Of a DNA stretch of 64,000 nucleotides, positions 15,407 to 25,260 are shown piece by piece; positions within the stretch are counted from its first letter, which is position 1; each line of letters starts with the position of its first letter. The DNA is taken from positions 1-64,000 of the forward strand of contig JAQZBQ010000009.1 in assembly GCA_029237825.1 (NCBI GenBank), given 5' to 3'. The notes under the pieces are model-generated. The model was not told the origin of the DNA, did not search any database, and saw nothing but the letters and a program-made list of their open reading frames with translations. Both the position numbers and the translations under genes were made by a program. The DNA comes from Bacteroidota bacterium. Lineage in GTDB: Bacteria > Bacteroidota > Bacteroidia > B-17B0 > Aurantibacillaceae.

Positions 15407-18400
15407 TTATTTCAATAAAAGTAAATCCCCTGTTTTATTAATTTTTTTACCGTCAAGTGTCGTTGCATTTATTTTCCAAACATATATATCCTGCGTGCAC
15501 AAACTACCTTTATAGTAACCATCCCAGCCAATATTGATGTCTTTTGAAACAAATAGTAATTCTCCCCATCGTGAAAAAATGTTCAGTTCATATTTATCAA
15601 TCCCTTTCAATACCGGGTGAAAAACATCGTTGTTTGTGTCGCTGGAATTAAATGTTCCACCATTCCCACTATTTGGGTTGGGGGTAAACGCATTTGGAAT
15701 GTCTATTGTACTTTCTAGCTCTGCAATAATTTTTGTAGGTAATTTAAATGTGTCAACGCAACCATGATCATTTTTTGCAATGAGGTAAACTTCGTATTCT
15801 CCGGGGTTCTGGTATGAGTAGGAAGGACTGAATTCAACAGATGAATTACCATCACCAAAATCCCAATAATAACTGATTGCCCCGGATGAGAGATTGGTTA
15901 GTTGTGTGGCCGAACCAGGAACAAAAACACGTGTTGGATTGGCCTGAAATAAAGCGATGGGAGCAGCAAACACTTTGATGTTTTTGAAGCTTGTATCGCT
16001 ACAACCATATGCATTGGTAGCAATTACCTGGACGCTGAACTGTTTTGTAGAAAGTGAATTGTTATAAAAAATATTTTTAGGATTGGCCTCCGTTGAAATG
16101 TTTCCATCACCAAATTTCCATTGGTAAACGGTTGCAGCCGGACTCGTTTTAAAAGAAACATTCAAAGGGGAACAGCCGCTATCCGGCAGCGCGATGACTG
16201 AAAATTCCGGCTTAGGATGTATAGTAATAGGAACAATTATGGTGTCTTTGCAGCCAGAAATTGATGTAGCGACAAGTTGGACAGTTCTGGTGATGTTTGC
16301 TGCTGTGGTATTTGTAAAGGCAGTAGAAACATTCGTGTTATTTGATGTGGTAGTTCCTAAATCCCATGTATAATTACTCGCTCCGATTGAAGCATTTGTA
16401 AACGTTAAAACTTTTGGCGAACAAGAAGGTGTATCTACCAAAAACGAGGCTTTTGGATTAAAAAGCACTAAAGCTGTTTTCGTAATTGAATCGGTGCAAC
16501 CATTGTTATTTTTAGCAACTAATGTACAACTGTATGATTGATTGGAAGTGTTACTTGTATTAGTGTAGGTATGGGATGGGTTAACAGTGGTGTCATAATT
16601 GCCGTCTCCAAATTTCCATGTATAAAGCCCTGCGTTCAAACTGGTGTTCGTCATGCTTGTATTCAATGGTGAGCAGGAAACGGTTTGTGTCATTACAAAA
16701 TCAGCAACTGGTGTAGCAAAAATTTCAGGAAATGCCAGTGCTGTGTCTTTGCATCCATTCGCTGTGGTTACAATGAGCTGCACTGTGTAAGTTATGTTTG
16801 ACGATGAACTGTTCGTGTAGGTGTGTACCGGATTTGGTAAAGCGGAAACAGGGCTTAAATCTCCAAAGTCCCAAAGACTTGACGTGACTCCAAGAGTATT
16901 GTTTGTGAAGGTGATTGTTTTTGACACACATTTTGGAGTATCAATACTAAATAGGGCCTGCGGTTTAAAATATGCTAGAACAGGAACCGAAACTGAATCT
17001 TTACATCCATTGTTGTTTAATGCAACTAAGGTACAGGTAAATGTTTGGTGTGTGGTGTTACTCGCGTTCGTGTAGGTATGAATTGGGGATCCTAACAAAG
17101 AGGTATTCCCGTCTCCAAATTTCCATATTTGACTGTGTGCAAAGGCAGAAGTAGTACTCATTGAGACCTGAAGCGGGGAACACCCAGCAGTAGGAGTTAC
17201 CACGCCGTTAGCCACTGGTTTAGCGAAAATAGTTGCCACTGCCTCGGCTGTATCCTTACATCCATTGCTAGTTGTGGAAATCAATTGAACAGAATAGGTA
17301 ACATTGTTAATGCTGTTATTGGTATAGGTGTGAGAAGGGTTCATTGATGCGGAATTAGCACTTCCATCTCCAAAATTCCAATTGCTGTTAGCGGATCCAA
17401 TAGTTGTGTTTGTAAACGTTATCGTTTTTGACATGCACCCAGGGGTATCCATCGTAAAACCTGTTTGAGGTTTGTAATAAACAAGAACTGTTTTATGAAC
17501 GGAATCTCTGCAATTATTAATTGAAATTGCCACTAACGAACATGTAAATGTTTGATCACTTGTTGAGCTTGTATTGGTATATATATGGCTGGTGTTAGCT
17601 AATGTGGACGTGTTCGTATCTCCGAATTTCCATTCATAGGTATTTCCTGAAGTACTGGCATTGGTAAACGTTGTAGTTAAAGGTGAACATCCTGCAGTGG
17701 GTGTATGAACAAACGAAGCCTGAGGCTTGGCAAAGACAACAGGGTAACCGTAGGTTGTGTCTCGGCAGGAAAAAGCATTTGATGCGATTAACTGTACTGT
17801 GTATGTTTTATTCACAGACAATGAATTTGTAAAAACATGTGACGGATTTGGTGTGAAATCTTTAGGACTTCCATCTCCAAAATCCCATTCATAAGCAACA
17901 GCGCCTAATACCGGTGGAAAATTAATATTTAAGGGCGAACACCCGCTGTTTGGCACCATGCTGAAATTGAATGTTGGCCGGGGATAGCTGGTAACCGTTA
18001 GAGACGTGCTGTCTTTACAGCCATTATTGCTGATTGCTGTTAATTGAACCGTATAGGTTTGAATGATTAACGTTGAATTTATGTAGGTATGAGATAGGAC
18101 GGAAGAAAGAGAATTACTAAACGATGCATCTCCAAAAGACCATTGATAGGAACCAGCTCCTGAAGAAGTGTTGGTAAAAGTGGCTGCAATAGGCGAACAC
18201 CCGGCGGGAGCGTTTACTGCAAACGATGCTGTTGGTTTTGGAAAAACAGTTACGGTAACAGTATGGGAATCTGAGCATCCTAAAGCGGTAAATGCTGTTA
18301 AAGTGACGGTGTAAATTTTGTTTAAGGAGGTTGAGTTTCCAAAAGATTCGGTTGGCGAACTGCTGATGGAACTGTTCCCATTATTGAAATCCCAGGAATA

Positions 18401-20191
18401 AGATGAGGCGTTTTGTGAAGTATTTACAAAGTCAACAGTAAGGGTAGGGCAACCACTCACCGGTGAAATGGTAAAATCAGCTGTGGGTTTTACGTTTATG
18501 GTAACTGGTTGCAAAACTGTATCGCTACAATGTGCTGTTTTCACAATGAGTTGTGTTGTATAAGTGCTTTGAACAGAAAACGTGTGCGACGGATTTTGCA
18601 CAGTAGTTGTTGAAGTGGGCGAGGCGTCACCAAAATTCCATTGCCAGTTTATTATTGGGTCACCGGCTAACGACGTTGAGTTATCAACGAATGTTGCCGG
18701 AGAACCTTCGCATGCATTTGAAGCTGTGAACGCAGCTGTTGGAACCTGGTATACTGTAATGGTAGAAGTAAAAGTATGGGAACAACTATTGGCTGCTGAA
18801 ACTGTAAGGGAAGCAGAGTAAACGCCAACACCGTTATAATCTTGCGAGGGCGGATTTTGACCAGTGAAGGTATTGCCGTTTCCAAAATTCCAGTTCCATA
18901 AAGTTGCGTTAGTTGATAGGTCGCTAAAAACAACGCCAAAAATGGAATTACAGCCAGTGTTTGCGTTTAAAGAAAAACTAGCAGTTGGTTTTGGTAAAAT
19001 TATAATAACCGTTTTGGCTGTATCTGTACAGGATGGGCCTCCTCCGCCTATTAATGCAACCACTGAAATGGTATAAGTGCCCGGCGTATTATATGTGAAA
19101 GACTGTACTCCAAATGGCTTAGTCACAAATCCACCTCCGGTTCCGAAATTCCATTTATAAGAATATCCGGTAGCGCTGGAATTTGTAAAGGTAACGCTTG
19201 CGCCCTGGCAAAAGGGGCCGCTGGGTGCAGTAATTCCGGCAACAGGTGGGTTTAAAATAGTGACCGATTGAACCTGGACATCAACACCGCAAAGGTTACT
19301 ATCTTGTAACTGAACCGTATATGTACCAATAGACGGGAAGGTTACTGTAAGCGGCGAAGTTGGTGGCCATGGTCTCCATCCGATGATGGAATCATGGCCG
19401 AGGCCCCAATAATTGCCAAGGTTCCATTTTTCCTGCCTTTGAAAAGTGTTTCCCTGAGGAACGCAATTGCGGTTAGTTGTATTTGAGAAAGTAAAGACAT
19501 TATCCGGCCAGCATTTTATAAACGCGGAAGGTGTAATCGCTGCGTCATCTTTATCATAAATCTGGATTGGGTTAAAGTTTGCAATGGTAGGTATTGGTGT
19601 ACAATAATTTTTTGCATTTAGTGTAACAGCGGTTTGGCAATTTACGGTCCCAGGATTGTAGGTGTGTGAAATTGTTTGCCCTGAATTACTATAGTTATAA
19701 GTTTCTTGTGGTGAGCCATCACCAAAATTCCAGGTAAACCATGTGGTTTCAGAAACATCCGTGCTTGAGTTGGTGAACTGAAGCACTTTTGGCGCGCATG
19801 CCGTTGTAACTCCACCAATCGGTATTTGAATGGATGCATTCACCGGCTTTTCCATAACGGTAATTCCAGTAAGTGTACAGCCAAGTGAAGGAATGCTTAG
19901 TGTTACAACAAATGTATCCGGCGAAGCAGAATTATAAGAATGGTTAATGATTGCGTTGGCCGTGTAAAAGGAACCAGAAGTTACAGCAGAACCATCACCC
20001 CAATCTAGGGTATATGCCCCCCAGCCTGAATTGGAAGAGAAATTTACATTATAAGTTCCACTTCCCTGGCAATCAATAAAGTAAGGCCTAGAGGCTAAAT
20101 TTCCTAAATAGTCATATATCTGTGGACATTGAGCAGACACGAGTTTTGACATCAAAACTATAGTGAATATGTAAAGTATGCGTTTGAGCAT
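15407..20191 (-). CDS. Giant PKD-repeat surface adhesin with type B (CHU_C) sorting domain
   Basis: A 1594-residue secreted protein. Residues 1-20 are a signal peptide (cleaved at VSA-QCPQ). About 17 PKD-like units follow, each marked by a WxFGDG-type core (for example WNFGDGSP, WKFGDGNT, WDFGDLSP) and usually a downstream SHTYTN strand, with a CxDT spacing between units. Residues about 1500-1594 form the gliding-motility-associated C-terminal domain: NAFTPNPNSGN, YELNIFSRWGELLF, GWDGYYKG and a basic KINKTGDLLLLK end. Type B proteins are exported by type IX secretion and anchored with the help of PorP/SprF, which is encoded two genes downstream. A role in adhesion or gliding is inferred. The ATG lies only 18 bases after the P1 stem of rnpB on the same strand. 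Confidence 0.9.
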   Translation of the reverse strand: MLKRILYIFTIVLMSKLVSAQCPQIYDYLGNLASRPYFIDCQGSGTYNVNFSSNSGWGAYTLDWGDGSAVTSGSFYTANAIINHSYNSASPDTFVVTLSIPSLGCTLTGITVMEKPVNASIQIPIGGVTTACAPKVLQFTNSSTDVSETTWFTWNFGDGSPQETYNYSNSGQTISHTYNPGTVNCQTAVTLNAKNYCTPIPTIANFNPIQIYDKDDAAITPSAFIKCWPDNVFTFSNTTNRNCVPQGNTFQRQEKWNLGNYWGLGHDSIIGWRPWPPTSPLTVTFPSIGTYTVQLQDSNLCGVDVQVQSVTILNPPVAGITAPSGPFCQGASVTFTNSSATGYSYKWNFGTGGGFVTKPFGVQSFTYNTPGTYTISVVALIGGGGPSCTDTAKTVIIILPKPTASFSLNANTGCNSIFGVVFSDLSTNATLWNWNFGNGNTFTGQNPPSQDYNGVGVYSASLTVSAANSCSHTFTSTITVYQVPTAAFTASNACEGSPATFVDNSTSLAGDPIINWQWNFGDASPTSTTTVQNPSHTFSVQSTYTTQLIVKTAHCSDTVLQPVTINVKPTADFTISPVSGCPTLTVDFVNTSQNASSYSWDFNNGNSSISSSPTESFGNSTSLNKIYTVTLTAFTALGCSDSHTVTVTVFPKPTASFAVNAPAGCSPIAATFTNTSSGAGSYQWSFGDASFSNSLSSVLSHTYINSTLIIQTYTVQLTAISNNGCKDSTSLTVTSYPRPTFNFSMVPNSGCSPLNINFPPVLGAVAYEWDFGDGSPKDFTPNPSHVFTNSLSVNKTYTVQLIASNAFSCRDTTYGYPVVFAKPQASFVHTPTAGCSPLTTTFTNASTSGNTYEWKFGDTNTSTLANTSHIYTNTSSTSDQTFTCSLVAISINNCRDSVHKTVLVYYKPQTGFTMDTPGCMSKTITFTNTTIGSANSNWNFGDGSANSASMNPSHTYTNNSINNVTYSVQLISTTSNGCKDTAEAVATIFAKPVANGVVTPTAGCSPLQVSMSTTSAFAHSQIWKFGDGNTSLLGSPIHTYTNASNTTHQTFTCTLVALNNNGCKDSVSVPVLAYFKPQALFSIDTPKCVSKTITFTNNTLGVTSSLWDFGDLSPVSALPNPVHTYTNSSSSNITYTVQLIVTTANGCKDTALAFPEIFATPVADFVMTQTVSCSPLNTSMTNTSLNAGLYTWKFGDGNYDTTVNPSHTYTNTSNTSNQSYSCTLVAKNNNGCTDSITKTALVLFNPKASFLVDTPSCSPKVLTFTNASIGASNYTWDLGTTTSNNTNVSTAFTNTTAANITRTVQLVATSISGCKDTIIVPITIHPKPEFSVIALPDSGCSPLNVSFKTSPAATVYQWKFGDGNISTEANPKNIFYNNSLSTKQFSVQVIATNAYGCSDTSFKNIKVFAAPIALFQANPTRVFVPGSATQLTNLSSGAISYYWDFGDGNSSVEFSPSYSYQNPGEYEVYLIAKNDHGCVDTFKLPTKIIAELESTIDIPNAFTPNPNSGNGGTFNSSDTNNDVFHPVLKGIDKYELNIFSRWGELLFVSKDINIGWDGYYKGSLCTQDIYVWKINATTLDGKKINKTGDLLLLK

Positions 20192-20207
20192 GAGTCCTAT
20201 TAAAAAA

Positions 20208-20577
20208 TAAAAACAGGTTCTATAAGCCGGGTTCTGTCCCGTTAACCAAGGTCAACGGTTTTCATCATTTATCTATGCAGCCTACCCTCCCTGATAAACC
20301 GAAGTTTTGTGACGGGCCGCCACAAGATCAGGGTTTACATGGCCTTACAACACTTGAGGTTTGTCCTGTACCAATGTTACCATTTGCACATGTGAGCTCT
20401 TACCTCACATTTTCACTATGACCGCTTATGCAAGATAAACGGCTACCTTGTTTTCTGTGACACTATCTGTTATATTTTCATTCCTGAAAATATACCCACC
20501 CTTTCAGATGGCAAATTGCCCTGTGTTGCCCGGACTTTCCTCCCTTAAAATAAAGAGCGATGAAACAAACCTGTTTT
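20208..20577 (-). ncRNA. rnpB: RNase P RNA (class A)
   Basis: On the minus strand the RNA begins with the P1 half AAAACAGGTT (20577-20568), soon followed by GGGAGGAAAGTCCGGGC, the universal 5' core of RNase P RNA. The 3' core GACAGAACCCGGCTTATAG (near 20240-20220) pairs into P4, and P1 closes with AACCTGTTTT (20219-20210). The length of about 370 bases fits the family. The ribozyme matures tRNA 5' ends. P1 is followed by TATTTTTT, which may act as terminator. A minus-strand adhesin gene begins 18 bases further on. Confidence 0.95.
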
Positions 20578-20660
20578 GTCTAAAATTACAAAAAAATGGC
20601 TAAAAGCGCATTTAAATACTAAAATATATTTTAACTAAAAACAATTCATGAGTAAGCATT

Positions 20661-21167
20661 TTAACAGTGTTCGTACAAAGACCTAAGGTATATTTCAAGA
20701 TGCTTTTCACTGGCTAAATGTAGGCTCAAGAAAATAGCGGAAATAATGAGGAGTCCTAATCCCAGGCCTTTCCAGAAAATTTGATTCGACCGATAAAAAC
20801 AGGTAATCAAAATTATACCTGCAGTAATAAGGGCTATATCAAGGTTTTTATGACTTACAGAACAGTATTTCCCTTTTAACAAAATGGAGATTACCCCACT
20901 GTTAATTTGAGACGGATCACTTTTAAAACAGTATTGGGCATGTTTATGTGTGTATGATACTTCGGCCAGACTTTTTGAATGCCAATAAGTTTGAAGAACA
21001 CCCATTATAATTAACGGAAGGGATAGGCCTTTGAAAAATGAATATTTAATTATGAACTGAAAACACAGACCTAAGAGTAACGCGGTTAATCCAATAAATA
21101 CTCCAATGAAAGAAATAACCGTTGCTTCTCTCAAAAAAGTATCTAATGCCTCAAAAGAATTATTCAT
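20661..21167 (-). CDS. Small membrane protein of unknown function
   Basis: A 168-residue protein that I do not recognise. Hydrophobic helices are visible at about 17-42, 46-60, 109-125 and 132-150, so about four membrane segments with a Cys-containing loop (HKHAQYCFKSDPSQ, KGKYCSVSH) between the second and third. The gene starts 3 bases after the TPR histidine kinase stop, so it is the distal gene of that operon and may help the kinase sense or localise. It ends 83 bases before rnpB. Confidence 0.6.
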   Translation of the reverse strand: MNNSFEALDTFLREATVISFIGVFIGLTALLLGLCFQFIIKYSFFKGLSLPLIIMGVLQTYWHSKSLAEVSYTHKHAQYCFKSDPSQINSGVISILLKGKYCSVSHKNLDIALITAGIILITCFYRSNQIFWKGLGLGLLIISAIFLSLHLASEKHLEIYLRSLYEHC

Positions 21168-21170
21168 TCG

Positions 21171-23078
21171 CTAAACAATAGGAACATCAATAACTACAGT
21201 TGTTCCGCGGCCAATCGTTGAATCAAAATGAACGGTACCGTTTAGGAATTCGATTCTTGTGATAATTCCTTTTAAACCGATTCCTTCGAACGTTTCCATT
21301 TTACCCGTTTCAAAACCAATGCCGTTATCTTCAATCATAACGCTTAATTCAGTCTCATGGCGTATTAGCTGCATACTGATGTGTGATGCTTTTGAATGCT
21401 TAATAATATTATTTATGATTTCCTGAATTACCCTGTAAAGGACGGTTTCAGTCTGATTGTCCAAACGGCTGTCCAAACCAATAATTTCAAGATCAACTTT
21501 AAGATTTGGAGCATTTCCTAATTTTGTAATAAATTCCCGCACTGCGCTGCCTAAACCTAATTTGATCAAAGTATTTGGCATCATATTGTGGGAAACGGTT
21601 CGAACTTCTTTAACCGAATCGTCTACCAAGGCTAAAGCGTTTTGCATCGCTTGCCTTTGTTCCTCCGAAGGATGATTTAACTTTGATTCCAGGTTGCTTA
21701 AATTTAATTTGGCGGCACTTAATAATTGGCCAACGCCATCGTGTAAATCCTGTGCAATTCGTCTTCTTTCTTTTTCTTCTGCATCTAAAATGGACTTTGT
21801 CCGTGTTTCTTTTTGTAAAGCAATCTCGGCATCTAGTTTGGCCCGGTGTTCCAATTGACTTTTTCGGTAAAGCAAGAAACCTATCGCAAACATTAAAACA
21901 ACTAAGATAAAAACAGATAGAAGGATAATGTTTTTTATGAATTCTTCCTCTTCTTTTGTTTTTAGTTCTGCTTTTTTCTTTGCTATTTCAAGGTCTTTTT
22001 TCTCAACATCAAATTTAACCTGCATTTCGGCCATGCTTCGGTCCAAACGATCACCTGATAAGGAATCTTTCAAATATAACAAGGAGTCGAGGTATGATTT
22101 TGCAGTTTTAAAATCGCCGGTTTTAGAATAATAATCCGACAAATTTCCATATAAATTTTCAAGGTTGTCGGGGTTGTTCGTTTGAGAATAAAGTCCGCGC
22201 GAATAATTAAAATAGCGAAATGCTTGTTTTATATTTCCCTTTTGTAAATAAAGTTCTCCTATGTTATTTGCTACAGAAGTTTGTCCGTCGTAATTTTTAT
22301 TTTCCTCAAAAAGTTTCAGAGCTTTCTCAAAAAAAATAATTGCGTCAGAGGGCTTGTTCATTAAGGTATATATACCGCCAAGATTATTATAGTTCCATGC
22401 TAAGGTCGTATAATCTTTTAGATACTCACGTATCTTTGTGGATAGTAAAAAGAAGCGTTCAGCCGAATCCAGTAAACCATTTTCGGCATACAAAATTCCC
22501 ATTGTATTGTACACGTTTCCTAAAGCGGTTTTTTTTCTTAAGCGTGAAGCAATCTGGATAGCGCTTTTAAGGTATTTTTCGGCTTGCTTAAAATTATGTT
22601 GCTGACTGTAAATATTAGCCACATTTACCAGCATGTTAGAGGCATGGGCACTGTCCTTTATTTCTTCATAACCTTTTAATGCGTCCAGTGAATGCTTTAA
22701 CCCGTTTTCAAACTGCAGGATCATCGTGTATGCACTTCCCAACATGTGGTTAAGCCTGGCCTTGTAGTAAACTGAAGTATTTGCAGGCAACGACAAGAGA
22801 ACAGGCTTAATCAGAGCTATGATCGAATCACCCTGATCTTTTTGGTAATACGCATTCGTTAATGAAAGGGCAGCTTCATAAAAATGCTTCGTGTGTGGAC
22901 AGGTTTTTGCACTGGAGAAAGCAAGATATGACAATTGATAGGCTTCTTGAACGTTCTTAGATAATTCAAGGTCGGCACGTGTTGTTAGTTTGTTAATAGT
23001 TGCTGTATCACAGTCTTGCGTTTTCCCCTGAAGAAAAAAAGACCACAATAGTACAGTTAAAATAAATTTGAAAGTCAT
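21171..23078 (-). CDS. TPR sensor histidine kinase, HisKA_3 type
   Basis: A 635-residue kinase. A signal peptide (1-20) precedes an extracytoplasmic TPR array (about 70-335; repeats such as NVYNTMGILYAENGLLDSAERFF), one membrane helix (about 382-404), a coiled coil, the HisKA_3 box ERRRIAQDLHDGVGQLL with His446, and an HATPase domain ending with DNGIGFE and GIGLKGI. HisKA_3 kinases phosphorylate NarL/LuxR-type regulators, and such a regulator lies at 26601-27242 in the same gene cluster. The upstream gene is a related TPR-SpoIIE phosphatase, 9 bases away. The signal is unknown. Confidence 0.92.
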   Translation of the reverse strand: MTFKFILTVLLWSFFLQGKTQDCDTATINKLTTRADLELSKNVQEAYQLSYLAFSSAKTCPHTKHFYEAALSLTNAYYQKDQGDSIIALIKPVLLSLPANTSVYYKARLNHMLGSAYTMILQFENGLKHSLDALKGYEEIKDSAHASNMLVNVANIYSQQHNFKQAEKYLKSAIQIASRLRKKTALGNVYNTMGILYAENGLLDSAERFFLLSTKIREYLKDYTTLAWNYNNLGGIYTLMNKPSDAIIFFEKALKLFEENKNYDGQTSVANNIGELYLQKGNIKQAFRYFNYSRGLYSQTNNPDNLENLYGNLSDYYSKTGDFKTAKSYLDSLLYLKDSLSGDRLDRSMAEMQVKFDVEKKDLEIAKKKAELKTKEEEEFIKNIILLSVFILVVLMFAIGFLLYRKSQLEHRAKLDAEIALQKETRTKSILDAEEKERRRIAQDLHDGVGQLLSAAKLNLSNLESKLNHPSEEQRQAMQNALALVDDSVKEVRTVSHNMMPNTLIKLGLGSAVREFITKLGNAPNLKVDLEIIGLDSRLDNQTETVLYRVIQEIINNIIKHSKASHISMQLIRHETELSVMIEDNGIGFETGKMETFEGIGLKGIITRIEFLNGTVHFDSTIGRGTTVVIDVPIV

Positions 23079-23087
23079 TTTAATTTA

Positions 23088-25181
23088 TTAAAGTTGAACG
23101 CCAATCACACACACATCATCCACCTGTTCGAGGCTTCCCCTCCAGGATTCGAAATGGTTAAGGAGTGTTTCTTTTTGAGTGTGGATTGGCTGCTCGGAAT
23201 TGATGGCAAGTAATTCTTCCAGCTGTTTATATTTTAATTTTTTTCCTTTTGAACCGCCAAACTGATCAGGATATCCATCGGTATACAGATAAAGCGAATC
23301 CCCTTTTTCATAGTTTAATCTAAAGGTTTCAAATGAATCTGTTTTAATCCCATCTCCTACCGGCATTTTGTTTCCCTTTAAATGGATTAATTCTTTTTTT
23401 CGGATCAACAGCGGTGTATTATTTGCCGAAGCATATGAGATTTCTCTGGACTTTAAATTCATGCACAGCAGGATGCCGTCGAACCCGTCTTTTTGATCAT
23501 CATTACCAATCGTTTCTATAAGACGGGACCGTACATAATTAAAAATTTGCCCCGGTTCAAGAATATTCCTCTCTTTAATCGCTTCGCTTAAAAATCCGAT
23601 ATTTAAAAGACTCATAAACGCGCCAGGTACACCGTGCCCGGTGCTATCACAGCAGGCCAGGTAAAAACAATCATCTTTAAGCGTTGCCCACGTAAAATCG
23701 CCACTCACAATATCTTTCGGTTTAAAAAGGATAAAGTGATTTACAAGATTGTTTAGTAATAATTCTTCGTTGGCAAGCAACGCATTTTGAATTTTCTTTG
23801 CATAATACATCGAATCATATATTTCCTTCTGCTTTTGAACCAACTCCTCTTTTTGATGATATATCTTCTGATTGGCACTTTCCAGTTGAGAATTTTTTAC
23901 TTCCAGAGCTTTACTGTTCCTCCGTTTTTGGATGAATGCCCAGATGCTAATTGAAAATAGCAAGATGAAAAACGCGAGGGCACCGTATACAAAATATACT
24001 TTATTTCTTTCAGACTCTATTTCGACTTTATTTCTGGCAAGCTCAAGATCTTTTTTCTCTACGTCAAATTTTGCCTGTGCTTCTGAAAATCGTATCGCGT
24101 TTTCTTTTGAGTAAATGGAATCCTGCAAATGGCGATACCTGTCAAATTCTATTTTTCCTTTTTTAGAATCTCCTGAAAGAATGTATAAATCAGTGAGGCT
24201 TTGAGTAGTTTTTAGAACACTTTCGCCCAGGCCCATTTTTTCGGACACTTTACGGGAATTAAGTAACATTTTTTCGGCCTCCGCGTATTCTCCCCGATCG
24301 ATTAAAACATTTGCAAGGTTGTTTTCAAACAAAACCAAACCCGAAGAATCACCTATCTGGCGGCTAATTGCTATCGCTTCTTTATAACTAGTTTCTCCGT
24401 TTTTTGTATCCCCAAGTTTGCGGTATAAATGCCCTAAATTATTACAGGCCGCAGCGTAATAAGACAATTCTTCCGTTTCTTTGAAAAGTTTTTTAGCTTC
24501 AGTGTAGCAAATGATCGCTGAATCAATTTTTCCAAGATCTCCATAATTACTACCCATAATTGATAGTGTAACCGGCATCGTATATACATCTTTCAACGAT
24601 TTTGATATTTCAAAGGCCTTTTGCAGGTACTGGTTACTAATTTTGTAATTGTTAAGATTAGTATATAACTGACCAATATTATTATATGTTTGCGCCATAT
24701 ACGGAAGTATATTCAGCTCCTCATAAATTCTTAAGGTCTGTAATTGTAACTCCAGAGCCTCGCCATACTGTCCGTTATCGGTTTTAATATTGGCTATTTT
24801 ACTCAGACTAGACGCAATATCTTTTTTGTTTCCAAGCTTTCTTCTAATTGCCAGCGAACGTTCAAAGTTTGTCAGTGCTTTTTTGAAGTCACCGGAACGT
24901 AAGTAAACAATGCCCATGTCGTTTAGTCCCTGTGCAATCCATTTATTATTATTGTTTTTTAATGCTTCGTTATAAAGCTTTGTGGAAAAGTCCAGAGCAG
25001 CATTTTTATCTTTTTCTTTCATTTCCCAGGCCAGATCGCTGTACGCTGAGAACCTTACAGAATCAATGGGTGAATCTGTTAATTTTTTAAGGCTGTCAAT
25101 GTATTTGTTATCCTGACAAAATACTGAACTATAGAGAAATAGTGTGAGAATCAGTGATGTCCTTAACAATGAATTGATCAT
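23088..25181 (-). CDS. TPR - transmembrane - SpoIIE/PP2C phosphatase
   Basis: A 697-residue protein when started at the ATG 25179-25181, which gives a clear signal peptide (MINSLLRTSLILTLFLYSSV, cleaved near FCQ). The longer open frame upstream runs into the rimO gene and is not credible. TPR repeats fill about 40-340 (NDMGIVYLRSGDFKKALTNF type), then one membrane helix (about 392-413), a long coiled coil and a PP2C domain (about 475-697) with KPKDIVSGDFTW, CCDSTGHGVPGAFMS and YTDGYPDQFGG. It is presumably a membrane sensor whose phosphatase output acts on a phosphoserine protein. It lies 9 bases upstream of the TPR histidine kinase gene, so both are one operon. Confidence 0.9.
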   Translation of the reverse strand: MINSLLRTSLILTLFLYSSVFCQDNKYIDSLKKLTDSPIDSVRFSAYSDLAWEMKEKDKNAALDFSTKLYNEALKNNNNKWIAQGLNDMGIVYLRSGDFKKALTNFERSLAIRRKLGNKKDIASSLSKIANIKTDNGQYGEALELQLQTLRIYEELNILPYMAQTYNNIGQLYTNLNNYKISNQYLQKAFEISKSLKDVYTMPVTLSIMGSNYGDLGKIDSAIICYTEAKKLFKETEELSYYAAACNNLGHLYRKLGDTKNGETSYKEAIAISRQIGDSSGLVLFENNLANVLIDRGEYAEAEKMLLNSRKVSEKMGLGESVLKTTQSLTDLYILSGDSKKGKIEFDRYRHLQDSIYSKENAIRFSEAQAKFDVEKKDLELARNKVEIESERNKVYFVYGALAFFILLFSISIWAFIQKRRNSKALEVKNSQLESANQKIYHQKEELVQKQKEIYDSMYYAKKIQNALLANEELLLNNLVNHFILFKPKDIVSGDFTWATLKDDCFYLACCDSTGHGVPGAFMSLLNIGFLSEAIKERNILEPGQIFNYVRSRLIETIGNDDQKDGFDGILLCMNLKSREISYASANNTPLLIRKKELIHLKGNKMPVGDGIKTDSFETFRLNYEKGDSLYLYTDGYPDQFGGSKGKKLKYKQLEELLAINSEQPIHTQKETLLNHFESWRGSLEQVDDVCVIGVQL

Positions 25182-25246
25182 AGGTGATTTATGTTTTTTT
25201 ATACTATAAAAATACGATTTTCTCACAAACAACATGGTTAATTGGC

Positions 25247-25254
25247 TATCTTTG
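25247..25254 (+). promoter_or_regulatory. -7 element immediately upstream of rimO
   Basis: TATCTTTG matches TAnnTTTG and ends 6 bases before the rimO ATG at 25261. If used, transcription starts at or next to the ATG, giving a leaderless or near-leaderless message. No good TTTG box was found 19 bases upstream. Confidence 0.5.
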
Positions 25255-25260
25255 CGCCGC

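Noticed and set aside
16725-18939. Several open frames on both strands within the PKD adhesin
   Set aside because: They follow the repeat period of the PKD coding sequence and have no signal or domain of their own.
25234-25260. Upstream ATG for rimO
   Set aside because: It overlaps the -7 promoter box and the added residues are not part of the family N-terminus.
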